In this document: positions 36,214 to 44,069 of the stretch, piece by piece
Layout of the letters: every line of letters starts with the position of its first letter
How positions within the stretch are numbered: position 1 is the stretch's first letter
Source: Lachnospiraceae bacterium
GTDB taxonomy: Bacteria > Bacillota > Clostridia > Lachnospirales > Lachnospiraceae
Assembly (NCBI GenBank): GCA_017624235.1
Contig: JAGANL010000034.1
Coordinates: forward strand, 1 to 64,000
Length of the DNA stretch: 64,000 nucleotides
Direction of reading: 5' to 3'
Position numbers and translations under genes: made by a program
Notes under the pieces: generated by a model
Database searches by the model: none
Told to the model about the DNA's origin: nothing
Seen by the model: the letters and a program-made list of their open reading frames with translations, nothing else

Positions 36214-36318
36214 ACTCTTCCATCCCCTTCTGCACTACCTGTAACCGATTTCCGCAAATACTTTCTGCAATTGTATCCGGTACTATGCTTAGTATGGAAA
36301 ATATGCTCCTTTTTATTC

Positions 36319-36530
36319 GTAACAATTCAGTGTACACCAGTCTCAGCCGTTTTCTGTCCTGCCATACGGAGGAGATTTTAAGACTTACAGCAGGACTGAG
36401 CGTTTTCTTAATGAAGCCTTCAAAACCCAAGGGAGAAATCGGCACGGATGCCGATTTCAGGCATCCCTGTGCAAGGAAGCACATGGATGCCGTCCCGAAC
36501 GGCTGAGGCTGGTGTGCGCTGAACTGTTAC
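36319..36530. mobile_element. Structured inverted-repeat element (MITE-like)
   Basis: The ends are imperfect inverted repeats of about 34 bases. GTAACAATTCAG through CAGCCGTTT (36319-36352) matches the reverse complement of 36497-36530 at roughly 29 positions. Inside are two clean hairpins, AAATCGGCA/TGCCGATTT with a CGGA loop (about 36436-36458), and GGCATCC-GTGC with GCAC-GGATGCC (about 36459-36492). There is no transposase. It fills most of the 313-base gap between YtvI and the next gene and supplies that gene's stop codon. It looks like a non-autonomous repeat. Confidence 0.75.
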
Positions 36531-38224
36531 TTCTCTTCCAGACGCATCAACCGCTCTCCCATTCCCAAAATGATAAATACAAACGGCGTACAGACCGCCT
36601 GCTGATAGCAGAACATATTGTGTCCTGCATAAGCCAGCAGCGAAAGCGCTGCTGCAATCAGAATCGGTTTTCTTCTGCCCAGTTTTAAAAAACGTACTAC
36701 ACCGGAGAGAAAAATTCCGACATAACAGGCCGCTCCCACAAATCCGTAGCAAATCACCTGATTCATCCATTCGCAATGCGCATTGGTCAGACGGTTGTCT
36801 CCCCACATCTGCATAAGCTGCATCGAATAGACCGGATCCCCATATCCGTATGCCGCAAAGCAGTCCGGGCCGACACCGAAAAGCTTGCGCAGGATTGGCA
36901 GCTCACGAATCACCCTCACGCTGTAATTCCATGTCCTTCCCCTTCCGTTTCCCCAATTGTCATCAAACAGCAGATAATTGTGATGGGAAACCATTCCGAA
37001 CCACTCCTCCAGATATCCGCCTGTATTCAGTACGATAAATAAAATACTGCCGATGACTGCGACCACTGCCAGGGCAACCGTACCTTTACCAATCCATGCG
37101 CAGCTTCCTATCTGAAATCCTTTCCTTTCCAAAAGAATCAACGCACCATAACCAATACATACGAGCAAAAACAATACCACAGGCAAGATGCTCCTGGAGA
37201 AAAGGAGCGACAATGCTTCCGGCAGCACTGCTCGATCCGGGAAAAAATCCTGCAAAAAGCCAACCATAGAAAAGGAAAACAGCATGAGAAGAACCACCTC
37301 AAAAAATCGTTCCATCCAGATATTTCCGGTAAATCCATAACAGAACAATACCAGAAGCAGCAGTCCCAGAGCAATATAGGCGCTGTCACTGTTCTGCGTT
37401 ACCCAGCTTGCAAAGCCAACCACACCAAACACGGCGCCAGCCAGCCTTTCTATCAGCTCACGTTTCTGAGAGCGCTCCTGTTCCCTTCCTGCACCAGCCC
37501 ATTTAGAAAGCCCTCCTCCCCAAAACAGGAACAGCCCCAGGGGAAAGAGCGTACACATGTAGCTGGAATACCATGTGTTCTGCCCAATCAGGGACAAATA
37601 CTGCCGTATGATTTCTTCTGAAAGCCCCTGATACAGACCAAAGGGATCCAAGGAAAACCGATGAAGCACACCGAACAAAAAAATGACAAAAGCCGTACCG
37701 CAGGCCGCATACCATACGAACATCCTTCCGTTCCACAAACGGGAAACCACAAAATAGGAGGCCACGAAAATAAGCTGCGAAACCAGCCCCATGTACCACC
37801 CTTTTGCTCCTAAAAAGGCTTCCGTCCGGTCTACTGCCAAAAGATAAGAAAAAATCACACATAAGCCATATCCGGCTACGAACCAATCCGTCAGGTCAAA
37901 CCTTTTCACCAGACGCTGCATCCACCCTTTTTCAGATACCGTTTCCGGACAATCCACTCCTGTCCCGATACCTTTCCTTCTTTGATACCGGGAAACGGCC
38001 CATACTGACACTTCCGTCATAAACACAAGTCCCAAGCCCATCAGGGAAACCAACCGGAACACCTCATATTTAAAGCTTCCAAGCATCCTGTACTTATTCC
38101 TCAACAGAAGCGGCACCGCCACAAACAATGCAAGCATATACAAGCTGACTGCAAGCTCTCTGATACGCCGCAGCCTGACTCCCTTTTCTGTTCCCACACT
38201 CTTCTTTTGTTCCCTGCTGTCCAT
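36527..38224 (-). CDS. O-antigen ligase-like membrane protein
   Basis: This 565-residue polytopic membrane protein has about 12 hydrophobic segments. The Wzy/WaaL-type region near residues 430-500 contains LFGVGPDCFAAYGYG, then NAHCEWMNQVICYGFVGAA, matching the GVGPDxF and NAHNxxL pattern of this family. Such proteins join or polymerise surface glycans on the outer face of the membrane. No other glycan genes are nearby. The stop codon lies within the right arm of the inverted-repeat element. Confidence 0.8.
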   Translation of the reverse strand: MDSREQKKSVGTEKGVRLRRIRELAVSLYMLALFVAVPLLLRNKYRMLGSFKYEVFRLVSLMGLGLVFMTEVSVWAVSRYQRRKGIGTGVDCPETVSEKGWMQRLVKRFDLTDWFVAGYGLCVIFSYLLAVDRTEAFLGAKGWYMGLVSQLIFVASYFVVSRLWNGRMFVWYAACGTAFVIFLFGVLHRFSLDPFGLYQGLSEEIIRQYLSLIGQNTWYSSYMCTLFPLGLFLFWGGGLSKWAGAGREQERSQKRELIERLAGAVFGVVGFASWVTQNSDSAYIALGLLLLVLFCYGFTGNIWMERFFEVVLLMLFSFSMVGFLQDFFPDRAVLPEALSLLFSRSILPVVLFLLVCIGYGALILLERKGFQIGSCAWIGKGTVALAVVAVIGSILFIVLNTGGYLEEWFGMVSHHNYLLFDDNWGNGRGRTWNYSVRVIRELPILRKLFGVGPDCFAAYGYGDPVYSMQLMQMWGDNRLTNAHCEWMNQVICYGFVGAACYVGIFLSGVVRFLKLGRRKPILIAAALSLLAYAGHNMFCYQQAVCTPFVFIILGMGERLMRLEEK

Positions 38225-38284
38225 CCTGATCTCTATACTCCGTCCTGTATCCCATATTTTCTGTCTTCTTATACACCGGATATC

Positions 38285-39025
38285 CTATGACTCAAACAGC
38301 CCAAAAACCGGATTTTCCGGTCTGCAGATATATCCCATCCTCTCTTTGGTCATCGGATGTTCCAAATCCAGACTATATGCACAGAGCGCTACATTACGCA
38401 CTCCCAGCTCCCTGCTCTTTTGCACCGAATCACCGGTACCGTATTTGGTATCTCCCAGAAGCGGGAACCCCAGATGCGCCATCTGTGCCCGTATCTGATG
38501 AAACCGCCCCGTTTCCAGTATCACTTCAATTTTGGAAATATTCTGTTCCTTATGCGTCTGCATCACCCGGTACTGCAGTCTGGCCTCTTTTGCTCCTTCC
38601 TTATCCGGTGACACGATTCTGGCTGCACTGACACGTGCATCCTTTTCCAGATAATCCACGACATTCATCCAGCGCTCCGACTCTGCTACCGTTCCGGCCT
38701 CTTCTCCTGCACACTCCCGAATCGGCGGAATCCCATCCACCACAGCATAATAACGCTTATTTAACATTCCTTCCTTCAGTTCACGGCTCAGCACCTCTGC
38801 AGCCCCGGGCTTTTTGGCAAAGACGAGCAGCCCCTCCACCGGCTGATCCAATCTGTGGACGATACCAAGATAAGGCTCTCCCGGCTTCTTCGTTTTCGCA
38901 CTTAAATAATTTTTCAGCTCACTGACACAATCTAACCGCCCCACATTGCTCGTCTGAGTCGGAAAACCGGCCGGTTTATGGCATATGATAATATAGTCGT
39001 CCTCAAATATAATGGCACATTTCAT
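38285..39025 (-). CDS. RluA family RNA pseudouridine synthase
   Basis: This 246-residue enzyme converts uridine to pseudouridine in rRNA or tRNA. The active-site block is YLGIVHRLDQPVEGLLVFAK near residue 70, with the catalytic Asp in HRLD. ARLQYRVMQTH and GRFHQIRAQMAHLGFPLLGD follow. The start at 39025 has AAGGAG upstream. There is no S4 domain, unlike RluC/D-type proteins, so the target site cannot be given. Confidence 0.93.
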   Translation of the reverse strand: MKCAIIFEDDYIIICHKPAGFPTQTSNVGRLDCVSELKNYLSAKTKKPGEPYLGIVHRLDQPVEGLLVFAKKPGAAEVLSRELKEGMLNKRYYAVVDGIPPIRECAGEEAGTVAESERWMNVVDYLEKDARVSAARIVSPDKEGAKEARLQYRVMQTHKEQNISKIEVILETGRFHQIRAQMAHLGFPLLGDTKYGTGDSVQKSRELGVRNVALCAYSLDLEHPMTKERMGYICRPENPVFGLFES

Positions 39026-39059
39026 ATTGCTTCTCCTTTGCGTCAAATGTGTTAATGAG

Positions 39060-39087
39060 ATTATAACCCAAATTTTCTCCATTGCAA
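39060..39087 (-). promoter_or_regulatory. Promoter of the RluA-type gene
   Basis: TTGCAA (39087-39082) and TATAAT (39065-39060) with a 16-base spacer on the minus strand lie 35 bases before the start codon. Confidence 0.65.
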
Positions 39088-39110
39088 ACTTTAATGTAAA
39101 AATCCTAAGA

Positions 39111-39145
39111 CACAAAAAGGGATTGCTTTAACTACAGCAATCCCT
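39111..39145 (-). terminator. Stranded minus-strand terminator
   Basis: AGGGATTGCT and AGCAATCCC pair around a loop of about 9 bases, followed on the minus strand by TTTTTGTG. The nearest minus-strand gene upstream is the response regulator, which ends about 1.2 kb away. The A+T-rich islet lies between. Confidence 0.7.
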
Positions 39146-39151
39146 GAAAGT

Positions 39152-39412
39152 TTCTATTTATCAAAGCTGTTTCATAAGGAAATCGGAATTCCTGTCAGCG
39201 AATACATTATGCTTCAAAAAGTCGAAAAGGCCAAAAATCTACTGTGTTACTCGGATTATAGTATTGTTGATATTGCCAATTACCTGACCTTCTCCTCACA
39301 AAGCCACTTTATACAGGTATTTCAGAAATTTGCCGGCCTTACACCGCGTAAATACCGCGACCGGTATTTTAGAAGACAGAGAAGTAACAAAAGACATTGC
39401 TATACAACATAA
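39152..39412 (+). pseudogene. Truncated AraC family regulator (C-terminal fragment)
   Basis: Only the last helix-turn-helix region of an AraC regulator remains. In the frame of the ATG at 39209, readable AraC sequence extends upstream to about 39152 (FYLSKLFHKEIGIPVSEYIM). It continues with VDIANYLTFSSQSHFIQVFQ and GLTPRKYRDRYF, the natural family C-terminus. The sensor domain and most of the first HTH are gone. The minus-strand terminator lies immediately before the break point. The final residues after RDRYF are not AraC-like and overlap the toxin gene. Confidence 0.85.
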
Positions 39413-40163
39413 AAAGCAGGCTATCAGAAAAATAAATAATGTTTTTGAGGCTTTTATTAACAATCCAGATAATAAGTATCTAAAAAAAGCCGATTTATTA
39501 GCATATTGGTTGGAAAACTTCTCCTGCTATTTATTGGATGAACAGAAATTTGATTATTCAAAAATTCCGTCCTATAAACGTGGCGATGTAATTTCTGTCA
39601 ATTTAGGCTTCAACGTCGGGAGCGAACAAGGCGGATTGCATTATGCTATTGTTCTAGATAACGACAACCAGCAATCTTCTCCCGTTATAACAGTAGTTCC
39701 TCTTTCTCCTGGGAAAGAAGAAGATACCTTTCCAAGAGACATATTTTTAGGAAATGAATTATATGACAAGTTGAAGTCCAAATATGATAAATTAGATGCA
39801 ACCATAAAGCAAAACCTACAAGAAGCCATAGATATACAAAAAGTCATTCAAGAATCTCTCAAAAATTTAAAAGAGAACCCAACCGAAAATACTGAAAGTA
39901 ATTTATCCAACTTACTTACAACTATTGAACAAAAAATTGACACATTAAACACAGAACAAAAAACCCTTAATATTTACAACAAGGAACTTCAAAAACTTAA
40001 AAAGGGAAGTATCGCATTAATGGAACAAATCACCACTGTAAGTAAAATGCGAATATACAAACCCAAAAATAGTAATGATTTATTATATGGCATTAAATAT
40101 TCAGACGGAGCAATGGATAAAATAAATGAACGAATGAAAGAATTGTTCATTTACAGTAAATAA
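39330..40163 (+). CDS. PemK/MazF-like toxin with coiled-coil insertion, 5' end uncertain
   Basis: The open frame is 277 codons. The MazF core is split. YKRGDVISVNLGFNVGSEQG and HYAIVLDNDN, ending ITVVPLSP, lie near residues 85-130, and KGSIALMEQITTVSKMRIY near 230. A Lys/Glu/Gln-rich coiled coil of about 100 residues lies between. Such proteins cleave RNA. The family N-terminus resembles DIAIQHKKQAIRKIN, but no ATG or ribosome site precedes it. The TTG at 39330 is only the longest option, within the AraC remnant. The gene is far more A+T-rich than its neighbours and has no protein antitoxin beside it. Confidence 0.78.
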   Translation: MPALHRVNTATGILEDREVTKDIAIQHKKQAIRKINNVFEAFINNPDNKYLKKADLLAYWLENFSCYLLDEQKFDYSKIPSYKRGDVISVNLGFNVGSEQGGLHYAIVLDNDNQQSSPVITVVPLSPGKEEDTFPRDIFLGNELYDKLKSKYDKLDATIKQNLQEAIDIQKVIQESLKNLKENPTENTESNLSNLLTTIEQKIDTLNTEQKTLNIYNKELQKLKKGSIALMEQITTVSKMRIYKPKNSNDLLYGIKYSDGAMDKINERMKELFIYSK

Positions 40164-40166
40164 TTG

Positions 40167-40195
40167 TTGACAATCTGCATATAATAAACTATAAT
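40167..40195 (+). promoter_or_regulatory. Consensus promoter of a small RNA
   Basis: TTGACA (40167-40172), a 17-base spacer and TATAAT (40190-40195) are an exact consensus match, starting four bases after the toxin stop codon. Confidence 0.88.
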
Positions 40196-40201
40196 CTCTA
40201 T

Positions 40202-40291
40202 ACGGAGATTATTCTCTAAAACAGTGCCTATAGGGCATTAAATAAGACAGTTTGTTATGCAACCCCTTCACTTCGGTGGAGGGGTTTTGCG
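40202..40291 (+). ncRNA. Small structured RNA, unassigned
   Basis: A transcript of about 90 bases is predicted between the consensus promoter and a strong terminator. Its features are a GGAGA/TCTCT hairpin (about 40204-40217), an AGTGCC/GGGCATT hairpin (about 40222-40238), a single-stranded A+T-rich stretch, and the terminator stem AACCCCTTCAC-TTCG-GTGGAGGGGTT (about 40261-40287). No open frame with a ribosome site lies inside. It belongs to no RNA family I recognise. Its position right behind an orphan toxin suggests a link. Confidence 0.7.
40261..40289 (+). terminator. Terminator of the small RNA
   Basis: AACCCCTTCAC and GTGGAGGGGTTTT close a TTCG tetraloop. The 11-bp stem has a short T-run on the plus strand. 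It may also slow minus-strand transcription leaving the response regulator gene. Confidence 0.82.
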
Positions 40292-40342
40292 TTACAAACG
40301 AAAGCAGTTTTTATGCGGTGTATAAGACTTTTATTTGCATTT

Positions 40343-41032
40343 TTACACCTTGAAGCGGTATCCCACACCCCAGATTGTTTCAATATATTGGGGTTTACTG
40401 GTATCAAATTCTATCTTCTCGCGAATCTTTTTGATATGTACCGTCACCGTTGCGATGTCACCAATCGAATCCATATCCCAGATTTCACGGAACAGCTCTT
40501 CCTTCGTATATACGTGATTGGGATGTTCCGCAAGAAAGGTCAGAAGATCAAATTCCTTCGTTGTAAAGTTCTTCTCCTCTCCGTCCACATATACACGACG
40601 GGCCGTCTTATCAATGCGGATGCCCCGGATTTCCACAATATCGTTTTCCTGCTTTTGAGCGCCTACCAGACGGTCATATCTGGCCATATGCGCTTTTACT
40701 CTGGCTACCAGCTCACTGGGACTGAACGGCTTTGTCATATAGTCGTCCGCACCCAGACCCAGACCGCGGATCTTATCAATATCATCCTTTTTAGCAGATA
40801 CCATCAGAATCGGTATATTTTTTTCCTCACGAATACGCTTGCACACCTCGAATCCGTCAATTCCCGGCAGCATCAGATCCAGAATCACCAAATCAAAATC
40901 ACCTGCCAGTGCACTGGCAAGACCGGTATCGCCTGCATTTTCAATCTCTACCTCAAATTCACTCAGCTCCAGATAATCCTTTTCCAAATCCGCAATCGCT
41001 TCTTCATCTTCAATAATCAATATTTTGCTCAT
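40343..41032 (-). CDS. OmpR-family response regulator
   Basis: This 229-residue regulator has a receiver domain (ILIIEDEEAIADLEKDYLEL, phospho-acceptor Asp in LVILDLMLPGIDGFE near residue 50, Lys in YMTKPFSPSELVARV) and a winged-helix DNA-binding domain (FTTKEFDLLTFLAEHPNHVY, then VTVHIKKIREKIE and WGVGYRF). It overlaps the sensor kinase gene by 23 bases. The signal and targets are unknown. Confidence 0.95.
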   Translation of the reverse strand: MSKILIIEDEEAIADLEKDYLELSEFEVEIENAGDTGLASALAGDFDLVILDLMLPGIDGFEVCKRIREEKNIPILMVSAKKDDIDKIRGLGLGADDYMTKPFSPSELVARVKAHMARYDRLVGAQKQENDIVEIRGIRIDKTARRVYVDGEEKNFTTKEFDLLTFLAEHPNHVYTKEELFREIWDMDSIGDIATVTVHIKKIREKIEFDTSKPQYIETIWGVGYRFKV

Positions 41033-42509
41033 CTTTCTCTACCTCTCTGTATTTTCTTATTACGAAGTGTAAACAGGTTCCCTCGCCCTCTTTGCTGGTC
41101 GCCCAGATATATCCTCCATGATCCTCGATAATCTTCTTTACGATGGAAAGTCCGATACCGCTGCCGCCCTTGGAGGAATTTCGCGAGGAATCCGTACGGA
41201 AAAACCGCTCAAAGATATTTCCGAGATCCTTGGCTGCAATCCCTTTGCCGTTATCCTCGATCTCAACCCGTATGGAATCCACTTCATCCAAAATACGGAT
41301 ATCAATGATGCCCGGTTTTTTATCCATATATTTTACACTGTTTCCGATAATGTTGTTCATGACCCGTTTCAACTGCTCCGGGTCTGCAATAATACGGGTA
41401 TCCGGTGATACCAGATTGGAATAATTGAGCTTGATATTCTTGGATTCCAGATCCAAGCCCACCTCCTCCACGCAGTCTCCGAAATATTCCGCTACATTCA
41501 GCCGATGGAAATTGTATGGAATACGATTGGAATCAATTTTGGAATAGATAGTCAGCTCATTGATCAGCCGGTCCATATCATTGGCTTTATTATAAATGGT
41601 ACGGATGTATTTATCCATCTTTTCCGGCGTATCGGCTACTCCGTCCATAATACCTTCCACATACCCCTTAATCGCTGTAATCGGTGTTTTCAGGTCGTGG
41701 GAAATATTGCTGATCAATTCCCTGTTCTGCTTCTCATTCTGGAATTTTTCTTCTGTAGATTCCTTCAGGCGAAGCCGCATGTCCTCATAATTTTGATAAA
41801 GCTGCCCGATTTCTCCGGAGGAACTTCTCGGAATACGGTAATCCAGATTTCCTTCCGCAATCTTCTGCATGGCAATATTGAGTTCTGTAACAGGATTCAC
41901 TACACCATGATGAATCCACCGCGTCAGCATTACACTGGTAAATACCAAAATACAACAGATAGCAACCATCATATCAATCAGAAGCGGCTTTGAAATGAGG
42001 GAACCAAATCTTGTTACAATAAACAGGCTGCCTTGCGAACCATCGGAAAAAAGAAAGTCAACCTGCTTTACCAGCTTGCGCATATCATTGATATAGTAGC
42101 CGCTGTCCTTGTTCGGGCTGATAAAACCATATGCCGGAAGCTTGGGAAAAATCTTTTCGCAGGCTACTTCATTTCCCGTAAAATAAATGCTCTGATCTTT
42201 TCTTACTATAATATAAGAAGCTTCTCTCTCCGCCTGCTCATTGACCTGCTCCAGATAACCGATGTCCTGCAGCCGTTCGGGATCCTGCTTGCTCTGCATA
42301 CAGATGTCCTGATAAATATCATTGGTTCGCATACCAATCTCTTCAATCGTACCGGACATCATCGTATAATCAAAATCATCCATTCCGTACATCATCTGAT
42401 CAGTACGCATCAGATAATAGCCGATTCCCATAAAGGACAGCATCGTTAAAATCATCGGAAGAACTGTTATCGTAATTCCTGTAATCAGAAGTCTTGTCTT
42501 TAGTTTCAT
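41010..42509 (-). CDS. Sensor histidine kinase
   Basis: This 499-residue membrane kinase has TM1 at about residues 8-28, an extracellular sensor of about 140 residues and TM2 near 175-195 (LLIDMMVAICCILVFTSVML). A HAMP linker follows, then the dimerisation helix with phospho-acceptor His (NISHDLKTPITAIKGYVEG). The ATPase has NIIGNSV, VEIEDNGKGI and KGGSGIGLSIVKKI. It phosphorylates the regulator encoded next to it. The extracellular domain matches no sensor family I can name. Confidence 0.95.
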   Translation of the reverse strand: MKLKTRLLITGITITVLPMILTMLSFMGIGYYLMRTDQMMYGMDDFDYTMMSGTIEEIGMRTNDIYQDICMQSKQDPERLQDIGYLEQVNEQAEREASYIIVRKDQSIYFTGNEVACEKIFPKLPAYGFISPNKDSGYYINDMRKLVKQVDFLFSDGSQGSLFIVTRFGSLISKPLLIDMMVAICCILVFTSVMLTRWIHHGVVNPVTELNIAMQKIAEGNLDYRIPRSSSGEIGQLYQNYEDMRLRLKESTEEKFQNEKQNRELISNISHDLKTPITAIKGYVEGIMDGVADTPEKMDKYIRTIYNKANDMDRLINELTIYSKIDSNRIPYNFHRLNVAEYFGDCVEEVGLDLESKNIKLNYSNLVSPDTRIIADPEQLKRVMNNIIGNSVKYMDKKPGIIDIRILDEVDSIRVEIEDNGKGIAAKDLGNIFERFFRTDSSRNSSKGGSGIGLSIVKKIIEDHGGYIWATSKEGEGTCLHFVIRKYREVEKDEQNIDY

Positions 42510-42651
42510 AAATCATGCTCTCTCTTTCCTGTACATAGGAATAGTCTTTTGTTCCTATTATATCACTGTTCCGGTATTTTTTAATATGACATTTGCAAGA
42601 AGATTCTAAAAAAAGTATAAACAATGTTGAATTTTTAAAAAAGTATTGACT

Positions 42652-42694
42652 TTGACGCCAAAAAGTATTACTCTAATATCAGTAATCATTACTG
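42652..42694 (+). promoter_or_regulatory. Promoter and Fur/PerR-type operator
   Basis: TTGACG (42652-42657) and TAATAT (42674-42679) are separated by 16 bases. Directly after the -10 lies the palindrome CAGTAATCATTACTG (42680-42694), close to the PerR/Fur 7-1-7 box. It covers the transcription start, so the regulator should repress its own operon. Confidence 0.75.
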
Positions 42695-42716
42695 TTTATT
42701 CTATACAGGAGGATTT

Positions 42717-43112
42717 ATGGCAGCATTAAAATACAGCAGACAACGGGAGGCAATCAAGGAATTTCTCTTATCGAGAAAGGATCATCCGACAGCCGATATG
42801 GTATATACCAGTTTGAGAGAAGAATATCCCAATCTCAGCCTTGGAACCGTATACCGTAATCTTTCTCTTTTGGCTGATCGCGGCGAAATCCTGCGTCTGC
42901 GGGTCGGAGATGGTACCGATCATTTTGACGCCGATGTATCTCCTCATTATCATTTTATTTGTACCGGATGCGGCAGTGTGATTGATCTGGAAATGGAAAA
43001 TATCGATCAGATCGAGGATATTGCAGGCGTAAACTTTAACGGACAGATTTACGGCCATGTTACCTATTTTTACGGGAAATGTGGAGCCTGCTGCAAACGT
43101 GAATTGTCCTGA
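42717..43112 (+). CDS. Fur family regulator, PerR-like
   Basis: This 131-residue Fur-family repressor has a winged helix ([20 protein letters not shown], then [16 protein letters not shown]), the regulatory metal ligands [15 protein letters not shown], and structural zinc cysteines in CTGC and CGAC near the end. The genes it leads (reverse rubrerythrin, rubredoxin) are peroxide defences, which favours a PerR-type peroxide sensor over iron or zinc uptake control. AGGAGGATTT precedes the ATG at 42717. Confidence 0.9.
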   Translation: MAALKYSRQREAIKEFLLSRKDHPTADMVYTSLREEYPNLSLGTVYRNLSLLADRGEILRLRVGDGTDHFDADVSPHYHFICTGCGSVIDLEMENIDQIEDIAGVNFNGQIYGHVTYFYGKCGACCKRELS

Positions 43113-43162
43113 AAGTAAAAAAATTTATAACAAATATATTTAAAGTAAAGGAGAACAAGATT

Positions 43163-43702
43163 ATGAAATTTGTATGTCAGGTATGTGGTTACGTTCATGA
43201 AGGAGATGCAGCACCGGAGAAGTGTCCGGTTTGTAACGCTCCGGCTGAAAAATTCACCGCTCAGGGCGAGGAAAAGGTATGGGCTGCAGAGCATGTGGTA
43301 GGTGTTGCACAGGGAGTAAGCCAGGATATTCTGGATGATTTACGCGCTAACTTCAATGGCGAGTGCACCGAAGTCGGTATGTACCTTGCTATGGCAAGAG
43401 TTGCACATAGAGAAGGTTATCCGGAAATCGGTTTATACTGGGAAAAAGCTGCTTACGAAGAGGCAGAGCATGCTGCAAAATTTGCAGAGCTGCTTGGTGA
43501 AGTTGTAACAGATTCCACAAAGAAGAACCTTGAAATGAGAGTAGAAGCTGAAAACGGCGCTACAGCAGGTAAATTTGACCTTGCAAAACGTGCGAAGGCT
43601 GCTAATCTGGATGCGATTCATGATACAGTTCATGAGATGGCTCGTGATGAGGCCAGACACGGCAAAGCATTTGAAGGCTTATTAAAGAGATACTTTGGTT
43701 AA
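43163..43702 (+). CDS. Reverse rubrerythrin
   Basis: This 179-residue peroxidase has its domains in reverse order, an N-terminal rubredoxin-like centre ([20 protein letters not shown]) followed by a diiron ferritin-like bundle ([49 protein letters not shown]). Clostridial reverse rubrerythrins act as NADH-linked hydrogen peroxide and oxygen reductases, with rubredoxin as electron donor. GGAGAACAAG precedes the ATG. It is co-directional with the PerR-like gene and the rubredoxin. Confidence 0.96.
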   Translation: MKFVCQVCGYVHEGDAAPEKCPVCNAPAEKFTAQGEEKVWAAEHVVGVAQGVSQDILDDLRANFNGECTEVGMYLAMARVAHREGYPEIGLYWEKAAYEEAEHAAKFAELLGEVVTDSTKKNLEMRVEAENGATAGKFDLAKRAKAANLDAIHDTVHEMARDEARHGKAFEGLLKRYFG

Positions 43703-43739
43703 GAAATAACCATTTACAAAAGATAAGGAGGTCTTATTT

Positions 43740-43913
43740 ATGGACAAATATTTTTGTAATCCCTGCGGTTATACGTATGATCCGGAGAAAGGTGACCCTG
43801 AGCATGGTATTGCACCGGGAACTGCCTTTGAGGATATCCCGGATGATTGGGTTTGTCCGATGTGCGGTGTAAGCAAGAGTATGTTCCAGCGCTGCATTGA
43901 TAATTACAACTAA
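43740..43913 (+). CDS. Rubredoxin
   Basis: This short 57-residue protein is a complete rubredoxin. It has [40 protein letters not shown] and an extra Cys near the C-terminus (RCIDNYN). Two CxxC pairs bind a single iron. It carries electrons, very likely to the reverse rubrerythrin encoded 37 bases upstream. AAGGAGGTC precedes the ATG. Confidence 0.97.
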   Translation: MDKYFCNPCGYTYDPEKGDPEHGIAPGTAFEDIPDDWVCPMCGVSKSMFQRCIDNYN

Positions 43914-43930
43914 ATAGACAGAAAACATGA

Positions 43931-43966
43931 GGAGGACGGACAAAAAGGTCTGTCCTCTTTTTATTT
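43931..43966 (+). terminator. Terminator of the peroxide-defence operon
   Basis: GAGGACGGAC and GTCTGTCCTC pair (one G-T) around a six-base loop and are followed by TTTTTATTTT, 18 bases after the rubredoxin stop. Confidence 0.92.
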
Positions 43967-44069
43967 TACCGCTTGTAAATTTCTGAAAATTTGTAGCTTT
44001 TTCTCATAACTTGCAGTATAATAGCAACCAAAGGAGTCTATTGTAAATAAAAGTAAAGGAGAGTACACT

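Noticed and set aside
35909..36484. Minus-strand open frame through the 36319 element
   Set aside because: It runs from the inverted-repeat element into the YtvI gene in another frame. Its reading reflects the repeat sequence, not a gene.
40313..41131. A 272-codon open frame on the plus strand
   Set aside because: It lies antisense to the response regulator, which has full family motifs. The translation is rich in Ile, His and Cys without any domain.
43991..44022. Promoter before fucO
   Set aside because: TATAAT at 44017 is perfect, but the nearest -35-like sequence (TTGTAG) is 20 bases away, so the promoter cannot be placed with confidence.
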